From a virus, in IMG/VR virus record IMGVR_UViG_3300033155_000801, positions 1 through 23,878 of that record: 23,878 nucleotides of DNA; one strand, given 5' to 3'. The position numbers were made by a program, and so were the translations under genes. Below the pieces are notes generated by a model. That model saw only the letters and a program-made list of their open reading frames with translations, was not told the origin of the DNA and searched no databases. Of the stretch, positions 14,954 through 21,912 are shown piece after piece. Positions within the stretch are counted from its first letter, which is position 1. The number at the start of each line of letters is the position of its first letter.

Positions 14954-16549
14954 TTATGATACTTTACTTATATTAAAAGCACCTTCTGATATTGTCACGT
15001 TTCCTGTTCCTGTAGTGTTTCTGACTGCAAAAAATAAATGGTCATCTTTTTCCAAGAAAACAACTCCTGTTCCTGCCAATGCTCCAACATCCCCACCTGC
15101 TGAGAATTTTCTCTGTATTTGTGTTCCTGATACTGTTGATGTATTTTTGAATACAACAAAATCAAATACTTGGTTAACAGCCACTGATGATACAGAAAAT
15201 GAATAATCGACACGATAAGCTCCACGTCTTAATGGTACAATATGACTTCCATGATGCCAAGTTCCAGTATCCGCATTGGAACTCCAAGCTATATCATCAC
15301 AATCAAAAGTATCTGCATTGATAACTGTTATTTGAGTAACACCATCATGCGCAGCATCACCCATACCAGTTAATGTGACAAAATCACCACTAACTAAACC
15401 ATGATCAACATCAGTGCATCTTAAAACGCCACCGTTATCTGCCGTATTTGTTATAGCACCAGTTGAACCTTGATCAACATCTACATTACTCGAAGTTAAT
15501 CCTGTTGCCGGTGTACTAAAAGCATGCCATTCATTTTGAGTATCTATAGTGAAAGCTCCACCACCTGTAATTTGAACTTGTCCATATTCTTGTGAGTTTA
15601 CAAAATTTACTACTCCTGCTCCTGTTGTATTATTTGCAGCAGTTATAATATCTGAAATAGAATTTAATGTATCGCCTATTGCTACATCAGCTAAATAATT
15701 AGTAGCAAATCCTGTAACACTAAAAGTATTAGAGGATGAATTTATTATTCCATCGTTAGTATCTGTATCTATATCAAATATTTGTCCAATACCATTACCG
15801 GCACTAGTAACAGAAATAGAAGATCTAGTATCAAGTTTTAATATCCCAGTTCCTGTATGTTTGAAAACTGAAGCTGTCCCTGAATATGTAGCACTATTAG
15901 CGTTAAGTGATACTAATGCACCAATAACAGTAGCATTACCTGTAGACGAATCAGTATATATATTAATATCATCATCTGCGTCTGAAATATTAACTTGTAT
16001 ATTAGCCCTATCAATAGTAAATACCGAAGTATTTTCTTGTACTATTAAATTATGAGTATTTGAACCAGCATCTGTCCCAGTCATTGTATAAAAATAACCA
16101 CAATCAATAAAAGCTGTTGTTCCACTAGAAGATGTTGTCGAAATATTACCAGTTATTCCGTTAGTTGAAGATGTAACAAAAAGCCCACAATTATTAAATT
16201 GACAATAGCCACCTGCTGATGAATCAATAATTTTTGAACCATTAGCTGTAGGATTCATGTTAAAAAGTATATTCTCACATCTAACAAAAGTACTAGGAAT
16301 TGTAAGCAATGATCCAGACGTTCCTATCACTGAAAGACCGTTAGCAATACCAACACCATTCAAATTAACATAATTTTTTAATACAAGATTTTCTGTATAT
16401 TCTCCTGGATAAATTTCAATAGTATAGTACTTACTAGATGATGCATCAGTAATTGAGTCTATCGCTGACTGTATTGAAGTAAAATCTGCTCCAGATTTAG
16501 CTACAGTTACTGACTGCGCTGGGTTTAATACATTTGGTGGGTTTAACAT
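14954..16549 (-). CDS. Right-handed beta-helix spike with C1q/TNF-like C-terminal domain (531 aa)
   Basis: Residues 8-65 match the pectin-lyase/pectinesterase start (SVTVAKSGADFTSIQSAIDS, then YYTIEIYPGEYTENLVL and KNYVNLNGVG), opening a parallel beta-helix that continues to about 310 with repeated short strands and Asn/Ser turns. Residues about 345-531 look like a C1q/TNF-type jelly-roll (NEWHAFSTP, YRVDYSFSVSSVAVNQVFDFVVFK split by turns, LEKDDHLFFAVRN, ISEGAFNISKV), with a roughly 70-residue loop insert (about 360-430). The C1q/TNF fold commonly trimerises and binds receptors in spikes. No catalytic pectinesterase Asp pair is evident, so binding is more likely than cleavage. GGAGT in the end of the previous gene serves ATG 16549. 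Confidence 0.75.
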   Translation of the reverse strand: MLNPPNVLNPAQSVTVAKSGADFTSIQSAIDSITDASSSKYYTIEIYPGEYTENLVLKNYVNLNGVGIANGLSVIGTSGSLLTIPSTFVRCENILFNMNPTANGSKIIDSSAGGYCQFNNCGLFVTSSTNGITGNISTTSSSGTTAFIDCGYFYTMTGTDAGSNTHNLIVQENTSVFTIDRANIQVNISDADDDINIYTDSSTGNATVIGALVSLNANSATYSGTASVFKHTGTGILKLDTRSSISVTSAGNGIGQIFDIDTDTNDGIINSSSNTFSVTGFATNYLADVAIGDTLNSISDIITAANNTTGAGVVNFVNSQEYGQVQITGGGAFTIDTQNEWHAFSTPATGLTSSNVDVDQGSTGAITNTADNGGVLRCTDVDHGLVSGDFVTLTGMGDAAHDGVTQITVINADTFDCDDIAWSSNADTGTWHHGSHIVPLRRGAYRVDYSFSVSSVAVNQVFDFVVFKNTSTVSGTQIQRKFSAGGDVGALAGTGVVFLEKDDHLFFAVRNTTGTGNVTISEGAFNISKVS

Positions 16550-16558
16550 TTTTATATT

Positions 16559-16903
16559 TTACTCCTTAATTTCACATTCACATGGATATTTTTTGCAAAC
16601 TCCACATTTATATAGTATTGTTAATTCATCTTCTGATAAAAATAATAAACCAGTTGTATCTTCTTTTACAATTAATTTATTAGCTTTAATTGTACCAAAA
16701 TTTTTAACTAAACCCATTATTTCGTTAGGTTGGAAATGTTCATTATTAGCAAACTCACCAAAAATATATCCATTCTCAATACGATCAGCTAATTCTTTTT
16801 TTGTTGAACATTCGTCCCATAATTCTTTAATCTTTAATTTAACTTCTTCTAGTTTCCCGTTAACTAGAATATTCTCACTTGTTTTTGTATTTGTATCGTC
16901 CAT
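16559..16903 (-). CDS. Small protein with C-terminal Cys cluster (114 aa)
   Basis: ATG 16903 (MDDTNTK) follows GGTGA by a proper distance; the GTG at 16912 lies in that ribosome site and is rejected as start. The protein is mixed alpha/beta and acidic, ending in C100-x2-C103-x4-C108-x-C110 followed by EIKE, a likely zinc or disulphide cluster. The middle (FGTIKANKLIVKEDTTGLLFLSEDELTI) looks structured. It sits between the 51-aa protein and the beta-helix spike, overlapping neither, with the spike's ribosome site in its last codons. I do not recognise the family; a clip or chaperone for the spike is only an idea from position. Confidence 0.6.
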   Translation of the reverse strand: MDDTNTKTSENILVNGKLEEVKLKIKELWDECSTKKELADRIENGYIFGEFANNEHFQPNEIMGLVKNFGTIKANKLIVKEDTTGLLFLSEDELTILYKCGVCKKYPCECEIKE

Positions 16904-16914
16904 AATAATCACCT

Positions 16915-17070
16915 TTATACTAATTCTATTTTTCTAGCACCTTCATCTGCATCATTAATTACAAGATAAGTTTTATTATCATCCGGATCTCTCCAGATTA
17001 ATAATTCGTTAACGCTAGCAGTTGGTTGTGCGGATGCACTAACCCTTCTTATAGTTCCTTTTGGTAGCAT
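16915..17070 (-). CDS. Small virion-associated protein, WRDxxDxKxYL type (51 aa)
   Basis: A 51-residue gene between two larger ones: ATG 17070, with GGGTGA upstream, to TAA at 16915. The peptide reads MLPKGTIRRVSASAQPTASV followed by NELLIWRDPDDNKTYLVIND and an end ARKIELV. The pattern leu-x-(leu)-W-R-D-x-x-D-x-K-x-Y-L-v-x-N-D ending in k-(V/I)-E-L recurs in small phage proteins and in head/tail fibre subunits. The next gene's GGTGA overlaps its stop region, so it is part of the same translated chain. It may decorate the capsid or attach fibres; the role is inferred from context. Confidence 0.7.
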   Translation of the reverse strand: MLPKGTIRRVSASAQPTASVNELLIWRDPDDNKTYLVINDADEGARKIELV

Positions 17071-17082
17071 CTTAATTCACCC

Positions 17083-18045
17083 TTATAACGCCTTTCTTCT
17101 AGCTTTTACTATTACAGTGTTAGTAGCCCCAGAAGCAACAACTTTTACTCTTGCATGCTTATAGTTAGCCTCATTGAATGAATTAGCGAAAGTTAATGTA
17201 CCGTTAGTTACTGTCCAACTATTAGTAGTTGTATTATTTTTGTCATCATAAGCATATACTTGTATCCAGTCGCCTGATGTAGTATCTTCATCGTTCATCA
17301 TTTCAATAGTTAAAGTTAATGTACCGTCAGCGTCAATAAATTTTCCTGAGACACTTAGATCTTTATAGCTATCTATACTCATTCCTGTAGCACTTGGATA
17401 ATAATGTGTTGCTGCACTAATGTTAGTAGTGTCAACTAATGAATCACCAACATAATGCTGGTCTAATGGATCAACTTCTTCTACTCTATCAGCGTTTGAA
17501 CTTGCAGAATATCCACTACCATCTAATGCTCTTGCAATACTAGTTGTTACAATGAAAGTATCAGTGTTAACGAATGCAGCGCCAGCAACTGTTAAAGTTG
17601 TAGGATCTGTCCCAGCTGAAGTTAATGTAATATCATCTCTTGTATATGTTTCAGTTACTGAACCTGCAGTAGCTACTTGTTGAATACTTACAACATCGTC
17701 AGCTTCTATTGATGCCACTCCTGTTGGTAAAGTTGAACATGTTAAAGTTGTTGCACTTGCATAAGCTGTAGTAAAGTCTGCGTTAGTTCCGCTAGCTTTA
17801 CCAACCAAACCATCAGTACTTAAACTTGTATTGTCAACATTTACATCTCCAGAGATTGATGCTGTAGTAAGAAGTTTACCATCTGAGTCTACTCTTAAGA
17901 ATCCGTAATCTCCGTTAGCTAATGTTGGAGCTGAACTAGTATATAATCCTGCGCCTACTTGAGCATAAGGAATATTTAAAGCGTTCTCTGCCGCTGTCTT
18001 GTTATTTTCTACTAAACTTGAAAATTTTCTATCATTTAATCCCAT
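17083..18045 (-). CDS. Putative head-fibre/decoration structural protein (320 aa)
   Basis: A beta-rich protein of Thr/Ser/Asp/Ala with few Cys (one, at about residue 103). Near the N-terminus it has APTLANGDYGFLRVDSDGKL, a phrase common in phage surface proteins (pattern P-x-L-x-(D/N)-G-x-x-x-x-L-x-x-D-x-x-G-x-L). The rest consists of two or three beta-sandwich modules, the last ending DLSVSGKFIDADGTLTLTIE and KHARVKVVASGATNTVIVKA, an accessory-sandwich layout that also occurs in fibre proteins. GAGGGG precedes ATG 18045. It follows the small Lys-rich gene and a GC-rich hairpin. Function beyond virion surface is unknown. Confidence 0.6.
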   Translation of the reverse strand: MGLNDRKFSSLVENNKTAAENALNIPYAQVGAGLYTSSAPTLANGDYGFLRVDSDGKLLTTASISGDVNVDNTSLSTDGLVGKASGTNADFTTAYASATTLTCSTLPTGVASIEADDVVSIQQVATAGSVTETYTRDDITLTSAGTDPTTLTVAGAAFVNTDTFIVTTSIARALDGSGYSASSNADRVEEVDPLDQHYVGDSLVDTTNISAATHYYPSATGMSIDSYKDLSVSGKFIDADGTLTLTIEMMNDEDTTSGDWIQVYAYDDKNNTTTNSWTVTNGTLTFANSFNEANYKHARVKVVASGATNTVIVKARRKAL

Positions 18046-18074
18046 TTTGTTTTCCCCTCTTTAATTATTATCAT

Positions 18075-18098
18075 CGGCTGCCTGAGGAAGGCTCGCCG
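18075..18098 (-). other. GC-rich two-stage hairpin between genes
   Basis: In a very AT-rich gap the minus strand folds as CGGC-GA-GCCT-TCCTC-AGGC-A-GCCG: outer 4-bp stem, GA/A internal loop, inner 4-bp stem, 5-nt loop. No U-run follows, so it is not a typical terminator. The loop (UCCUC, with the U before it from the stem) can pair with GAGGGG, the ribosome site of the next gene (18045), so a translational switch or an mRNA-processing site is possible. Confidence 0.4.
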
Positions 18099-18110
18099 CA
18101 TAATTATGAT

Positions 18111-18380
18111 TTACTTAGCCTTTTTCTTGCTAACTTTTTTTACTATTTTCTTTACTACTTTTTTAACAGGTTTCTTTTTCTCTACTTTTTCTTTCTTTTC
18201 TACTAACTCTACTACTTCTATTACTTCTTCTTCTAATTCTGCGCCCTGTAATTTCGCAATTTCTATTAATTCACCAGGAACTATCTGTCCTTGCTTAAAT
18301 GTGTACCATTTACAATCGTTAGGATCTAATGCTTTTTTATCTTTAACCTTTAGATTGAAAACCTTATTTTTTAATTTCAT
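18111..18380 (-). CDS. Small protein with Lys-rich C-terminal tail (89 aa)
   Basis: Residues 1-45 form a compact start (KLKNKVFNLKVKDKKALDP, then WYTFKQGQIVPGELIEIAKL) like small head-associated phage proteins. An acidic stretch follows (EEEVIEVVELVE) and then a tail in which 16 of the last 30 residues are Lys, in VKKVVKKIVKK units. The tail resembles nucleic-acid-binding tails; it might touch packaged DNA or the acidic capsid interior. GAGGT precedes ATG 18380. It lies downstream of a U-rich tract, so it may be less expressed than the capsid genes. No family is recognised. Confidence 0.6.
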   Translation of the reverse strand: MKLKNKVFNLKVKDKKALDPNDCKWYTFKQGQIVPGELIEIAKLQGAELEEEVIEVVELVEKKEKVEKKKPVKKVVKKIVKKVSKKKAK

Positions 18381-18404
18381 TGTTATACCTCACTATAATT
18401 GTAA

Positions 18405-18432
18405 TATAAAAAAATAAATAAAAATAAAAAAA
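18405..18432 (-). terminator. U-rich tract, candidate archaeal terminator
   Basis: Directly after the TAA at 18433 the transcript would carry two long U-rich runs (U7-A-U5-A-UUU-A-U7 type). Archaeal RNA polymerase stops at such oligo-U stretches without a hairpin. It would reduce transcription of the downstream adhesion genes relative to the capsid genes. Confidence 0.5.
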
Positions 18433-19182
18433 TTATTCATAAATTGTTCTACTAATTTTCTCGTAACCAATTAATACACTACGAGCAGCAGCAGCTAAAG
18501 CTTGTACTCCAATGTATGGAATAAAGTCTACATCATCAGTCAAAGCAGCAGTCTTGTATATGTGTACATCGTTAATAAAGAAGCTTGCCTTTCTGTCTGA
18601 ATCAATCTCAATTCTAAATAAATATACTGTACTTGCAGCAACAGCTACTCCACTATCAGTAGTAGTATCAACGCCACCTATAGAACTAACAATTTCCCAG
18701 TTAGTATCTGCATCATCAGTAGAGTATCTAAAATATACTTGATCAGCATCAGTAGCTACAGTAGGATCATAAGTTAATTTTAAACCTGCCCATAATAATG
18801 TAGTTGCGATTGCGCTATCAGTTTTAACTGCAGCTTCCCAAATTACTTGGTTCTCAGTACCCCATAAAGTGTTAGTCCATGCAGTTTGTTTAGTGTCCAA
18901 ATGAGGGCATACATAACCTTGATCGTTATCAGCACCAGCAGTTGTTAAAGTAATTCCTGCTACAGTTGTAGAGAATGTACTTAATGTACTAGTCATGTTA
19001 GTTCCTAATACTTCAAAGTCTAGATTAGCATTAACAGCTATATCACTATCTTCTAAAGGTGCTTGTTTAAAAAATTCTTCTAAATAATATCTTGATGGTT
19101 CTCTAATAAAGTGTCCCACTGTTTGAACATCTTTTTTAAATTTCCAATTTCTTGTTTCTAATGTTGGTATTCCATGTGCCAT
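18433..19182 (-). CDS. Lectin-like capsid decoration protein (249 aa)
   Basis: After a short N-terminal segment (HGIPTLETRNWKFKKDV, perhaps the capsid-binding part) the protein has a concanavalin/LamG-like beta-sandwich: NQVIWEAAVKTDSAIATTLLWAGL, YLFRIEIDSDRKASFFINDVH (split here as YLFRIEIDSD and KASFFINDVH), and IPYIGVQALAAAARSVLIGY as the closing strands. This fold at this position (near the capsid gene) is common for head decoration or head-fibre proteins. It starts with ATG 19182 after GAGAGGA and is bracketed by two U-rich tracts, so its dose may be set separately. No signal peptide. Sugar-binding is plausible but not shown. Confidence 0.65.
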   Translation of the reverse strand: MAHGIPTLETRNWKFKKDVQTVGHFIREPSRYYLEEFFKQAPLEDSDIAVNANLDFEVLGTNMTSTLSTFSTTVAGITLTTAGADNDQGYVCPHLDTKQTAWTNTLWGTENQVIWEAAVKTDSAIATTLLWAGLKLTYDPTVATDADQVYFRYSTDDADTNWEIVSSIGGVDTTTDSGVAVAASTVYLFRIEIDSDRKASFFINDVHIYKTAALTDDVDFIPYIGVQALAAAARSVLIGYEKISRTIYE

Positions 19183-19240
19183 TTTCTTTTCCTCTCCGTC
19201 ACGTCAATTAAATCGTGGTAATAAAATTTTAATAAATGAT

Positions 19241-19263
19241 AAAAATAAAAAAAAATAATTAAA
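19241..19263 (-). terminator. U-rich tract after the decoration genes, candidate terminator
   Basis: Just past the TAA of the second 105-aa paralogue the transcript has U9-A-U5 in an AU-rich context, the strongest oligo-U run outside coding sequence here. It would end much of the transcription after the major capsid and decoration genes, giving those products in excess. Confidence 0.5.
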
Positions 19264-19264
19264 C

Positions 19265-19582
19265 TTATACGAATACTCCAGTTGTTGCTCTTCCAACAAG
19301 CTCAACAACCCTAACTGCGTTTGAGTTAGCACTCTGAACTGTTATTGTTGCAACTCCAGCAGTTACTGAACAAGTAGCAATATCAGTAACGATAGTGCTT
19401 CCGCTTGTTGTATGAACCCAACTTCTAATAGTTAAAAGGCCTGTTGGTGAAATACCATAATCAGCCAATGTAACTGTAAAAGTATCATTCTCATCCGCAG
19501 TATTCGGTGTTTGAAAGATAACTGTTTTCAAATCACGGTTAGGAAATAATTCCCAACTTTTCAAAATACTTGTTGCTGTCAT
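19265..19582 (-). CDS. Small decoration/cement-like protein, copy 2 (105 aa)
   Basis: A tandem paralogue of the preceding gene: by my ungapped count 60 of 105 residues are identical, with the same ends (MTATSILKSWE ... GVFV). It begins at ATG 19582, only one base after the stop of copy 1; the reading to 19615 would run into copy 1. The sequence (DYGISPTGLLTIRSWVH, SVTAGVATITVQS, VRVVELVGRA) is a small beta-sandwich. Size and place after the capsid gene match decoration proteins such as lambda gpD-type caps, although the fold is not confirmed. Loops differ most at residues 83-90, so the copies may occupy different capsid sites. Confidence 0.7.
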   Translation of the reverse strand: MTATSILKSWELFPNRDLKTVIFQTPNTADENDTFTVTLADYGISPTGLLTIRSWVHTTSGSTIVTDIATCSVTAGVATITVQSANSNAVRVVELVGRATTGVFV

Positions 19583-19583
19583 T

Positions 19584-19901
19584 TTATACGAACACTCCAG
19601 GAGTTGATCTTCCAATAACTTGGACTACCCTCATGTCGTCATCAGTACCAGCTGCAATAGTTACAGTTAATACTCCTGAACTTACTGCGCATGTGTTTAA
19701 TTCTGTTGTTATAATACTACCATCAGCAGTATGAACCCAACTCTCAACAACTAATAAGCCTGTTGCTGAAATACCGTAATCAGTTAATGTGATTTCTAGT
19801 GTATTAGTTGCGTCCGCAGTATTCGGAGTAATAAATAACAAACTTTTAAGACCACTGTTAGGAGCAATTTCCCAACTTTTTAAAATACTTGTTGCTGTCA
19901 T
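19584..19901 (-). CDS. Small decoration/cement-like protein, copy 1 (105 aa)
   Basis: Immediately follows the major capsid gene (14 nt) with the best ribosome site in the window, AAGGAGGTAATG, which suggests very high expression. The 105 residues form a beta-rich protein (SLLFITPNTADATNTLEITL, DYGISATGLLVVESWVH, GVLTVTIAAG, MRVVQVIGRS) without Cys pairs, membrane helices or enzyme motifs. It is duplicated in the next gene. A capsid-stabilising decoration role is inferred from size, expression signal and place. The alternative is a head-completion protein, but those are made in small numbers and rarely duplicated. Confidence 0.7.
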   Translation of the reverse strand: MTATSILKSWEIAPNSGLKSLLFITPNTADATNTLEITLTDYGISATGLLVVESWVHTADGSIITTELNTCAVSSGVLTVTIAAGTDDDMRVVQVIGRSTPGVFV

Positions 19902-19915
19902 TTTCCATTACCTCC

Positions 19916-20962
19916 TTACGCTAATCCGTATCTTTGTACCATTGCACTTTCAAAAGTTACAATTAAAGATCCGTAAAATTTCAACATATACTTCTGTGAA
20001 TCATTGTTTTTAGCAAGTTCTTCGAAAGTGATATCTTGTAATACTGCTAAGAATACATATCTTGAATCTAAATAGATTATTCTTCTACTTGAAGCAGTAG
20101 TTGGCATGTATCTGTCTTTAATGAATAAAACACCGTCAAACATAAAAGCGTCTGGGATACCGAAATCCATTGATCCTGAAGGTCTTTCCACGTTTCTTTG
20201 GAAGTCCATTAATAGTCCTTTAATATAATTAAAAGTTGAACCATCAGTTACAGCTAAATCAATAAAACCGTTTGCTTCGAATGAAGTGTTTAAATCTGAT
20301 CTAATTTCTTCTAAAGTTACGTTAACTCCTGAGTTATCAGTAGTGTTAGTAGTGATAGACTGGATTAAACCTTGGAATCCGTTAGCGTTAGTTGTAGTGT
20401 TACCATTAACGATTTCGTTCTCTAATGCTTCATTCATACTTGCAGTTTTTACTCTGATATCTTCAGCTAATAAATTAATAAATCCTTCTGCTGATGATAA
20501 TGCTGGACCTGTTACTCTTCCAACAGCGTATAAATACTTCATTTGAGTACTTGCGTCGTCTCTAGTGTCAACTTGATCTGCTAATGGTGCGTCATCATCT
20601 AAGAATGCTGCTCCAGCTTTAGCTGAAATTAAGTTGTAGATATATGATCTTCCTCTAACTGCTCTTCTAGGTAATAATTTAACTAAAGGAGTAGCTCTTA
20701 CAGTTTTATCAACGATACTTGGATCAACAAATGATGGCATCAATGAATAAATAGTGGATGTTCCGCCACTAGTGTTACCAATTGATGGTCCTGCTTTTGT
20801 AATCATATCTTTCTTTATTGCTTCACCAATTTCAGTTCTTTTATCAAGACTTCTAATTGGGTCGTAGTATAGTTCTTCTTCCATAATGCCTGCTTTACCA
20901 AAACAGCTATCAAAAATGTAGCCAGCTTCAGCATTGGACATTGAATTGTTTGCAAATGCCAT
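19916..20962 (-). CDS. Major capsid protein, HK97 fold (348 aa)
   Basis: Standard HK97-type order: helical N-terminal arm (about 1-60), then the start of the shell domain (PLVKLLPRRAVRGRSYIYN), an extended E-loop region (GAAFLDDDAPLADQVD), the spine helix (EGFINLLAEDIRVKTASMNEAL), FDGVLFIKDRYMPT and a final ITFEELAKNNDSQKYMLKF ... FESAMVQRYGLA typical of the closing strands. It follows the protease/scaffold gene, as expected, so the scaffold is supplied by that gene and not by an N-terminal delta domain. GAGAGGA precedes ATG 20962. It builds the icosahedral shell. Confidence 0.88.
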   Translation of the reverse strand: MAFANNSMSNAEAGYIFDSCFGKAGIMEEELYYDPIRSLDKRTEIGEAIKKDMITKAGPSIGNTSGGTSTIYSLMPSFVDPSIVDKTVRATPLVKLLPRRAVRGRSYIYNLISAKAGAAFLDDDAPLADQVDTRDDASTQMKYLYAVGRVTGPALSSAEGFINLLAEDIRVKTASMNEALENEIVNGNTTTNANGFQGLIQSITTNTTDNSGVNVTLEEIRSDLNTSFEANGFIDLAVTDGSTFNYIKGLLMDFQRNVERPSGSMDFGIPDAFMFDGVLFIKDRYMPTTASSRRIIYLDSRYVFLAVLQDITFEELAKNNDSQKYMLKFYGSLIVTFESAMVQRYGLA

Positions 20963-20984
20963 TTTACTTTTTTCCTCTCAAATA

Positions 20985-21350
20985 TTAGTTACCGTACCTT
21001 AATTTTAACATTTTTTCAATTGTTAAAGGTTCAGTGTCAACGCCTTTAGTTACTGGCTCTTCAACACTAGCTTTTAGTACAGCTTCTTTATTTTTTTTCT
21101 CTAAACCCTCTATTTGGGATTTAAGGACTGTTACTTCGTCATTAAGAGATTTATTCTCTTCTACAACCTTCTGAGCGTCAAAAGATTCTTCTTTAGCTTC
21201 TTCAACTACTTCAGCTTCTTCTTTTTTCTCCTCAACAGGTTCTTCTTTTTTCTCTTCAACTGCTTCTACAACTTCTTCCACAGGTTCAGCTTTTACTTCC
21301 ACTGCTTCCACAGCTTCAATTTTTTCTTCTTTTTTAATTTCATTAGTCAT
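20985..21350 (-). CDS. Internal in-frame start: scaffold alone (121 aa)
   Basis: Inside the protease gene, ATG 21350 (MTNEIKKEEK) is preceded by GGAG with 9 nt spacing, a good ribosome site exactly at the border between protease and scaffold. Translation from here would give a 121-residue acidic, coiled-coil scaffold, as lambda Nu3 is made from within gene C. Capsid assembly needs much more scaffold than protease, which makes the arrangement useful. This is inferred from sequence only. Confidence 0.55.
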   Translation of the reverse strand: MTNEIKKEEKIEAVEAVEVKAEPVEEVVEAVEEKKEEPVEEKKEEAEVVEEAKEESFDAQKVVEENKSLNDEVTVLKSQIEGLEKKNKEAVLKASVEEPVTKGVDTEPLTIEKMLKLRYGN

Positions 21351-21893
21351 TTTAGAATTCTCCAAATTGATAGATTTATTATCTAACCCAAGATCAAAAT
21401 TTTTAGCCACCGCAGCAAAAGATGCATTACGATTAGACTGTACAGGAACAATAGTTGCTTCAACGAGTTCAGCTTTAGTGTAACCACGCCTTTTTGTCCC
21501 ATCATCGAACTCTTTCTCGACAACTTCTTTAGGAATAGCCCCAATACTAATACCTGGGTTAAGTCCGTTTGCTATAGCTTCTTCAATCAATTTCTTCATT
21601 TGTGCAGCTAGGGGGCTAGCTTCTTTAGAAAAAAAGAACGGTTCAGCTACTAATGCAGTATGACCTTTAACAGTTTTAGTTTTAAGATTTTTCCAACCGC
21701 CAACAAATTTCTCCATTTTGTTCTCATGGTTTGCTAACATTGGTAATGATCCTTTGAGAGCCCAATCTTGTAGTAATTCCTTACTCATGAACTCATCATC
21801 ACGATCAATAGAAGTATCTGAAAGAATCCCCACGAATCCGCCATCAACTGATTTAGTCAGTGGCATCCACATTTTTATCATTTCGTCTTTCAT
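20985..21893 (-). CDS. Prohead protease fused to acidic scaffold (302 aa)
   Basis: Residues 1-175 are an S78-type (HK97) prohead protease: SDTSIDRDDEFM, catalytic His56 in LANHE, catalytic Ser116 in GISIGAIP, and the ELVEATIVPVQSN end with Glu142/Glu145 as likely third residue. Residues about 190-255 are Glu/Val/Lys-rich and about 255-285 a coiled coil (LNDEVTVLKSQIEGLEKKN), as in scaffold proteins. The protease cuts the scaffold and itself during head maturation. I choose ATG 21893 (MKDEM) because the TATA box (21916-21925) is centred 27 nt upstream; the ATG at 21941 lies upstream of that promoter and would encode an unlikely hydrophobic extension. An internal scaffold start is listed separately. 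Confidence 0.85.
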   Translation of the reverse strand: MKDEMIKMWMPLTKSVDGGFVGILSDTSIDRDDEFMSKELLQDWALKGSLPMLANHENKMEKFVGGWKNLKTKTVKGHTALVAEPFFFSKEASPLAAQMKKLIEEAIANGLNPGISIGAIPKEVVEKEFDDGTKRRGYTKAELVEATIVPVQSNRNASFAAVAKNFDLGLDNKSINLENSKMTNEIKKEEKIEAVEAVEVKAEPVEEVVEAVEEKKEEPVEEKKEEAEVVEEAKEESFDAQKVVEENKSLNDEVTVLKSQIEGLEKKNKEAVLKASVEEPVTKGVDTEPLTIEKMLKLRYGN

Positions 21894-21912
21894 AATATAA
21901 AAAATACGAAAA

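Noticed and set aside
14941-14962. Short direct repeat TTATGATATTTTATGATA as a regulatory repeat
   Set aside because: Only two imperfect units, half of them within a stop-codon region; too short to separate from AT-rich chance.
14995-15225. Second minus-strand frame inside the beta-helix gene (76 aa)
   Set aside because: It lies wholly within the spike's C-terminal domain, has no own ribosome site and an unlikely composition, so it is a shadow.
14954-16549. Active pectinesterase or polysaccharide lyase
   Set aside because: Only the fold-start pattern is present; I could not see the family's catalytic Asp/Arg set.
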